DNA of 64,000 bases, taken from Alphaproteobacteria bacterium (GTDB taxonomy: Bacteria; Pseudomonadota; Alphaproteobacteria; DSM-16000; Inquilinaceae). The translations under genes were made by a program, and so were the position numbers. The stretch is from contig JANQSN010000062.1 in the NCBI GenBank assembly GCA_028284045.1, positions 27,927-91,926 of the forward strand, given 5' to 3'. This document shows positions 58,040 to 64,000 of the stretch, piece by piece. The notes under the pieces were generated by a model, which was not told the origin of the DNA, did no database searches, and worked only from the letters and a program-made list of their open reading frames with translations. How positions within the stretch are numbered: the stretch's first letter is position 1; each line of letters begins with the position of its first letter.

Positions 58040-58056
58040 CGATCACCTGGTGATCG
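58040..58056. repeat. 17-bp palindrome at the edge of the low-G+C gene
   Basis: CGATCACC (58040-58047), T, GGTGATCG (58049-58056): perfect 8-bp arms. It lies in the 200-bp gap between the TTC38-like gene and the 3' end of the methyltransferase gene; it could be a weak terminator or an insertion landmark. Confidence 0.45.
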
Positions 58057-58160
58057 CTGGCTCATGACCCAATACGGCCAAGAATGGGTACAGGCGTTCA
58101 TAGTCTCTCTATGGCCCTCGCCCCCGCGCCAGAAACGCAACAGAAGGTGCAGACCAATTT

Positions 58161-58988
58161 CTACGCGCCGGCGACCACGCCGAATGTGGCCACGTCCGAG
58201 CGATCAACGCCGAAACCTTCGGTGAACTCAACCGTACCGAAGCCTGCCTGCTTAAGCTCACCACGGATGCTATCGGGCGAGAAATACTGCAGCCAATTGT
58301 AGACGTCCCAGGTTCGATCTTCCTCAATCACGATGAAATGATCAAGAGACACGGCTTCATTGTCATATCTGAATGTGAGTTGGAATGCGAAATAATCCCG
58401 CGCAGACCAAAACCCGTTCATGTGATTTCGCCCAAAAGAAACACCTTCGCACACGCCTTCAAATGCATCGATTGAACAAACATCAAATACGAACTTCCCA
58501 CTTGCCGACAACGTCCGACGGATTTTTGTCAGTAGCGTTTGACGTTGAATGGGAGAGAGTGGACATAGATCACAATAGATCAAGGTGACCAAATCCTGTT
58601 GCTCTGGGAGTGGCGCCGTAAGATAATTTGCGACCTGATACGTGATCGGCACCGCATCGACTGACCCAATTTTTTGTGCATAATCGATAGAATTGCTGGA
58701 GAAATCTATACCGTGGACGACTGCGCCACGCTTTGCATATCGGTTTGCATACAATCCAGGGCCACACCCAAGATCACATACTGACTTACCTTTCAACCCA
58801 AAAGACTGGTCGATCCAATCAACCACTCGGTCAATGGCTTCAACCGGGCGTGATGCAAGAACAGTATCCTGATTCAAGTGAAACTGGAGCATCTGGTTCG
58901 CAAGATGCGGCTCCGTCCAGAGTGTTTCTGCGGTGTAGACAGAAAATACCTCTGGACGTTGGTGGATTTTTGTCAACTGTTGGTACAT
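58161..58988 (-). CDS. SAM-dependent methyltransferase, probably acquired
   Basis: A 275-aa class I methyltransferase. Motif I is VCDLGCGPGLYANRYAKRG, followed by VHGIDFSSNSIDYAQ (acidic residue binding the SAM ribose) and DLVTLIYCDLCPLSP. A helical N-terminal cap of about 60 residues (HLANQMLQFHLNQDTVLASRP) precedes the Rossmann fold, and a beta-rich insert after KFVFDVCSIDAF may fix the substrate. Base composition is roughly 50% G+C against about 70% around it, and codons such as AAA, TTT and ATA are used, so it is very likely a recent import. The acceptor is unknown; a small molecule is most likely. Confidence 0.88.
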   Translation of the reverse strand: MYQQLTKIHQRPEVFSVYTAETLWTEPHLANQMLQFHLNQDTVLASRPVEAIDRVVDWIDQSFGLKGKSVCDLGCGPGLYANRYAKRGAVVHGIDFSSNSIDYAQKIGSVDAVPITYQVANYLTAPLPEQQDLVTLIYCDLCPLSPIQRQTLLTKIRRTLSASGKFVFDVCSIDAFEGVCEGVSFGRNHMNGFWSARDYFAFQLTFRYDNEAVSLDHFIVIEEDRTWDVYNWLQYFSPDSIRGELKQAGFGTVEFTEGFGVDRSDVATFGVVAGA

Positions 58989-59198
58989 GAAAACGCTCTA
59001 TTTCCGTCGCACAAGATCGAAGAGCGCCTACCTAAACAATAAATATGAGAAAGGGAAGAACGCAGGACGCAGTTAGCCCACTATGCGCAAAGAGCGGAAA
59101 TCGTACGGCAAATGTCCGCACAGCGAGACACCCGCCCCCCGCAACGGCCGCCCCACCCCTCGCCGACCGCCCGACCCGCGCGCTATGCTGCGCCGGCC

Positions 59199-61022
59199 AT
59201 GCCGCTGCCGTCCCACTTCCTTGATGAGCTTCGCGCCCGCCTGCCGGTGTCGCAGGTGGTGGGCCGCGTCGTCCGGCTGATCCGCGGCAGCCGCGGCGAG
59301 TACAAGGGTCTCTGCCCGTTCCACAACGAGAAGACGCCCAGCTTCACCGTCAACGACGACAAGGGTTTTTTTCACTGCTTCGGCTGCGGCGCGCATGGCG
59401 ATGCCATCGGCTTCCTGATGCAGCATGACGGCCTCGACTTCATGACCGCGGTGGAGCGGCTGGCGGGCGAGGCCGGCCTGCCCGTCCCCCGCCCCGACCC
59501 GGCGGAGCGGGAACGCCAGCAGCGCCAGGCGACCCTGGTGGAGGTGCTGGAGGCGGCGGCCCGCGCCTTCGAAGCCGCGTTGGACGGACCGGACGGGCGC
59601 GCGGCCCGCGCCTATCTCGACGGCCGCGGCGTGGCGCCGGCGACGCGTCAGCGCTTCCGCCTCGGCTACGCGCCGGGCGACGGCCGCGGCCTGCTCGACC
59701 GGCTGACCGCCGACGGCGCGGACCCGGCGATGCTGATCGAGGCCGGCCTGTTGCGTCCGGGCCAGGATGGCCGCCCCCCATACCCGATGTTCCGCGACCG
59801 GCTGATTTTTCCCGTCACCGACGCGCGCGACCGGGTGGTCGGCTTCGGCGCCCGGCTGCTGGCCGGCGAGGGGCCGAAATACCTCAACAGCGCCGATGGC
59901 CCGCTCTTCCACAAGGGCCGGCTGCTCTACAACCTCCCCGCCGCGCGGACGGCGGCCCGCGCCGGCCAGCCGGTGCTGCTGGTGGAAGGCTATATGGACG
60001 TCATCGCGCTGGCCGATGCCGGCTACGCCGCGGCGGTGGCGCCGCTCGGCACGGCGGTGACGGAGGACCAGCTCGACCTCCTATGGCGGCTCGACCCCGG
60101 GCCGGTCCTCTGCTTCGACGGCGACGCCGCCGGCCAACGCGCCGCCTGGCGGGCGGCGGACCGCGCGCTGGCCCGCCTGAAGCCCGACCAGACGCTGAAA
60201 TTCGCCTTCCTGCCGGCGGGCGAAGATCCCGACAGCCTGGTCCGCGGGTCCGGCGCCGCGGCCCTGGAACCGGTGCTGGCCGCCGCCCAGCCGCTGGCGG
60301 AAATCCTCTGGCAGCGCGAGGCGGCGGCGCGCCGGCTCGACGATCCCGGCGCCCGGGCGGGCCTGCAGGCCGCGCTGGACCGCCTGGCGGCGTCCATCGC
60401 CCATCCCGAGCTCAGCCGCTTCTACCGCGGCGAGTTCCGTCGGCGGATCGGCGACGCCTTCTTCGCCCGACGCGACGGCCGCCGGGGGACGCCCGGCGGT
60501 ACGACCGCCGCCGCGCCGAAGCCGCAATCGCCGCAGGGCGCGGCCGGCGACCGGCGGCAGCGGATCGGACGGCTGCTCGTCGGGCTGATGATCCGCCAGC
60601 CGGTTCTGTTCGAGGCGCATGGCGAGGACTTCGCCACCCTCGATCCGATCGACGGGGAAGCCGATCGCCTGCGCGCCGCCGTGGCCGATCTGCTGGACCG
60701 AGAACCAGGGCTTGATTCCGCCGCGCTCTGCCGCCATCTCGACGACAACGGATGGCGCGCGGCGCGGCTGCGGCTGCTCGCTGCGGACAAGGCGGTGGAG
60801 GCCGCCGCGGGCGTCCCGGAAGATCCCGTCCGTGCGGGACTGCTTTGGCGGGAGCTCGCCCAGGAATGGCTGGTCTTGCGCCTGCGCGCCGATTTGGAAG
60901 CGGCACGCCGGGCTTTCGTGGACGATCCCAGCGAACCCAACCAGACGCGGTTCCTGGCCTTGCAGGCACAGCTTGCAGCGGCCGGCTCCCTGTCTGAGAC
61001 GGGATCTGAGGCGTGGGACTGA
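59199..61022 (+). CDS. dnaG: DNA primase
   Basis: A 607-aa primase making RNA primers for replication. The CHC2 zinc finger is CPFHNEKTPSFTVNDDKGFF with HCFGCG after it; the TOPRIM core shows VEGYMDVIAL and CFDGDAAGQRA. The C-terminal part (about 430-607) is the DnaB-binding domain, diverged and rich in Arg and Leu as usual. Starting at ATG 59199 (MPLPSHFLDELRARLPVSQVV) matches known ends; an upstream extension has no support. 145 bp separate it from rpoD. Confidence 0.96.
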   Translation: MPLPSHFLDELRARLPVSQVVGRVVRLIRGSRGEYKGLCPFHNEKTPSFTVNDDKGFFHCFGCGAHGDAIGFLMQHDGLDFMTAVERLAGEAGLPVPRPDPAERERQQRQATLVEVLEAAARAFEAALDGPDGRAARAYLDGRGVAPATRQRFRLGYAPGDGRGLLDRLTADGADPAMLIEAGLLRPGQDGRPPYPMFRDRLIFPVTDARDRVVGFGARLLAGEGPKYLNSADGPLFHKGRLLYNLPAARTAARAGQPVLLVEGYMDVIALADAGYAAAVAPLGTAVTEDQLDLLWRLDPGPVLCFDGDAAGQRAAWRAADRALARLKPDQTLKFAFLPAGEDPDSLVRGSGAAALEPVLAAAQPLAEILWQREAAARRLDDPGARAGLQAALDRLAASIAHPELSRFYRGEFRRRIGDAFFARRDGRRGTPGGTTAAAPKPQSPQGAAGDRRQRIGRLLVGLMIRQPVLFEAHGEDFATLDPIDGEADRLRAAVADLLDREPGLDSAALCRHLDDNGWRAARLRLLAADKAVEAAAGVPEDPVRAGLLWRELAQEWLVLRLRADLEAARRAFVDDPSEPNQTRFLALQAQLAAAGSLSETGSEAWD

Positions 61023-61166
61023 TCGATCGCGCCCGACCACGCGCGACCGGCAAGGGATGCCATCTGGTAAAAGCGGAATTTGTTCCCTGGTGTTCGTAGG
61101 ACAGTCGGTATATCGAGGGCGTTTGCCCGGCGGGGCGGGCGGCGGCGAAAGAGAGGGGCGTGGCGA

Positions 61167-63254
<2,088 letters not shown>

Positions 63255-63364
63255 TATCGGCGAGCCACTGACGTGACTCGCCTAGCGTTCCCTCAGGCGC
63301 CGGGCGGGCCCATGCGGGCCCTTGGCTTTCGCGCCCACGAGGGCGCGGCGCCTCAATGGCGCTT

Positions 63365-63399
63365 CCAACGAGCGAACGCGTTTCTCGTTCGCTCGTTGG
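63365..63399 (+). terminator. Hairpin after rpoD
   Basis: CCAACGAGCGAACG (63365-63378) pairs perfectly with CGTTCGCTCGTTGG (63386-63399) around a 7-nt loop. A second hairpin, CGCGCCC-ACGA-GGGCGCG, precedes it by about 20 nt. The 14-bp stem probably ends rpoD transcription although no strong T-run follows. Confidence 0.75.
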
Positions 63400-63429
63400 C
63401 TTGACTGCACCTGACCGAGGATCGCCGCG

Positions 63430-64000
63430 ATGGCGCAAGCGGACCAACCCGTCGCCCTGGTCGTGGGCGGCGGCAGCGGCATGGGGGCGGCGGCCGCGCG
63501 CCGGCTGGCGGCGGATGGCTTTGGCGTCGCCATCCTGACCGCGTCGGGCAAGGGCGAGGCCCTGGCGGCGGCAATCGACGGTCTCGCCGTCACCGGCTCC
63601 AACCGGTCGGATGAGGATCTTCGCCGGCTGGTCGAGACGGCCACGGCGCGCTGGGGCCGGGTGGACGCGGTGGTCAACAGCGCCGGGCACGGTCCCAAGG
63701 GGCCGGTGCTGGACCTCACCGATACCGATTGGCACGAGGGGCTGGAAGTCTACCTCCTGAACGTCGTGCGCGTCGCCCGGCTGGTGGCGCCGATCATGAC
63801 CGCCCAAGGCCGCGGCTCGATCGTCAACATCTCCACCTATGCGGCCTTCGAGCCGGAGGAGGATTTCCCGACCTCCGGCGTCTTCCGCTCCGGCCTGGCC
63901 GCCTTCACCAAGCTGTTCGCCGACCGCTACGCCGGCGACGGCCTGCGCATGAACAACGTCCTGCCCGGCTTCATCGACAGCCTGCCGGAGAAGGAGGCGC
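63430..64000 (+). CDS. SDR-fold protein lacking the Tyr-Lys catalytic pair (3' end outside window)
   Basis: The first 190 codons of a short-chain dehydrogenase-like protein. The cofactor motif GGGSGMGAAAARRLA and VNSAGHGP are present, as is Ser135 in NISTYAA. At the place of the YxxxK motif the sequence reads S149-GVF-R153 within TSGVFRSGLAAFTKLFADRY, so the proton-relay Tyr and Lys are missing and the protein is either a pseudo-enzyme or uses another mechanism. The later NNVLPGFIDSLP is normal for the fold. It is preceded by the rpoD terminator. Confidence 0.8.
   Translation, partial: MAQADQPVALVVGGGSGMGAAAARRLAADGFGVAILTASGKGEALAAAIDGLAVTGSNRSDEDLRRLVETATARWGRVDAVVNSAGHGPKGPVLDLTDTDWHEGLEVYLLNVVRVARLVAPIMTAQGRGSIVNISTYAAFEPEEDFPTSGVFRSGLAAFTKLFADRYAGDGLRMNNVLPGFIDSLPEKEA

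Noticed and set aside
58161..58988. Methyltransferase as part of a restriction-modification or BREX-like system
   Set aside because: No DNA-methyltransferase motif (DPPY/NPPY) and no nuclease or helicase partner; it looks like a small-molecule enzyme.

Overview
The window looks like a chromosomal segment of an alphaproteobacterium, most likely Rhodospirillales-like. This rests on the very high G+C content (around 70% by eye), the split transhydrogenase (pntAA/pntAB/pntB), the dnaG-rpoD arrangement, the FtsY without a long acidic N-terminus, and heavy use of 4-nt ATGA/GTGA stop-start overlaps. Several proteins carry long Asp/Glu/Ala-rich tracts (transport ATPase N-terminus, RpoD insertion, Sel1 protein), which fits a marine or mildly halophilic lifestyle, but that is only a hint. 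No tRNA, rRNA, CRISPR array, insertion sequence or prophage was recognised.

Layout. 1-0.7 kb: 3' end of argS. 0.8-2.9 kb: a radical SAM enzyme coupled to a DUF547 lipoprotein. 3.1-7.4 kb: an RND efflux adaptor and pump. 7.6-9.7 kb: a methyl-accepting chemotaxis protein behind an AT-rich promoter. 9.8-13.1 kb: two different gamma-glutamyltransferase paralogues overlapping by 4 nt. 13.1-13.8 kb: an unexplained non-coding stretch. 13.8-22.3 kb: a Lap-type adhesin export and release locus (TolC-like channel, C39-like-domain transport ATPase, HlyD-type adaptor, LapG protease), ending in a membrane PAS protein whose HD-GYP domain has lost its catalytic residues and sits where LapD would be expected. 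22.5-25.7 kb: pntAA-pntAB-pntB, closed by a strong terminator. 25.9-29.7 kb: a single large, probably acquired gene for an EVE-like/KAP P-loop NTPase, the best candidate here for an undescribed conflict (defence) protein. 29.7-30.5 kb: gloA, a REP-like element and rpsU.

30.7-36.1 kb: a complete group 3b (NADP-linked) [NiFe] hydrogenase operon (hydB, a cyclic-nucleotide-binding-domain gene, hydG, hydD, hydA, maturation protease) behind a perfect FNR/FixK-type box and a matching -10. 36.0-46.2 kb: housekeeping and metabolic genes, mostly on the minus strand (PQQ sugar dehydrogenase, enoyl-CoA hydratase, amn, ftsY, mtaB, dapF, a pentapeptide-repeat protein), with one plus-strand Sel1 protein. 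46.5-48.3 kb: small exported proteins and a trypsin-like protease. 48.5-51.6 kb: phnC-phnD-phnE phosphonate or related uptake, with a perfect AT-rich palindrome upstream. 51.6-58.0 kb: a voltage-gated-type K+ channel, glgP, a YeeE/YedE sulfur transporter and a TTC38-like TPR protein. 58.2-59.0 kb: a low-G+C SAM methyltransferase, probably a recent import. 59.2-63.3 kb: dnaG and rpoD with a terminator. 63.4 kb to the end: a partial SDR protein lacking the usual Tyr-Lys pair.

Functional links: the export locus probably handles a large surface adhesin encoded elsewhere, with release controlled through LapG. The hydrogenase operon encodes structural subunits and its dedicated protease but no hyp genes, so the general maturation factors must lie outside. 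Regulatory claims are read from sequence motifs only.
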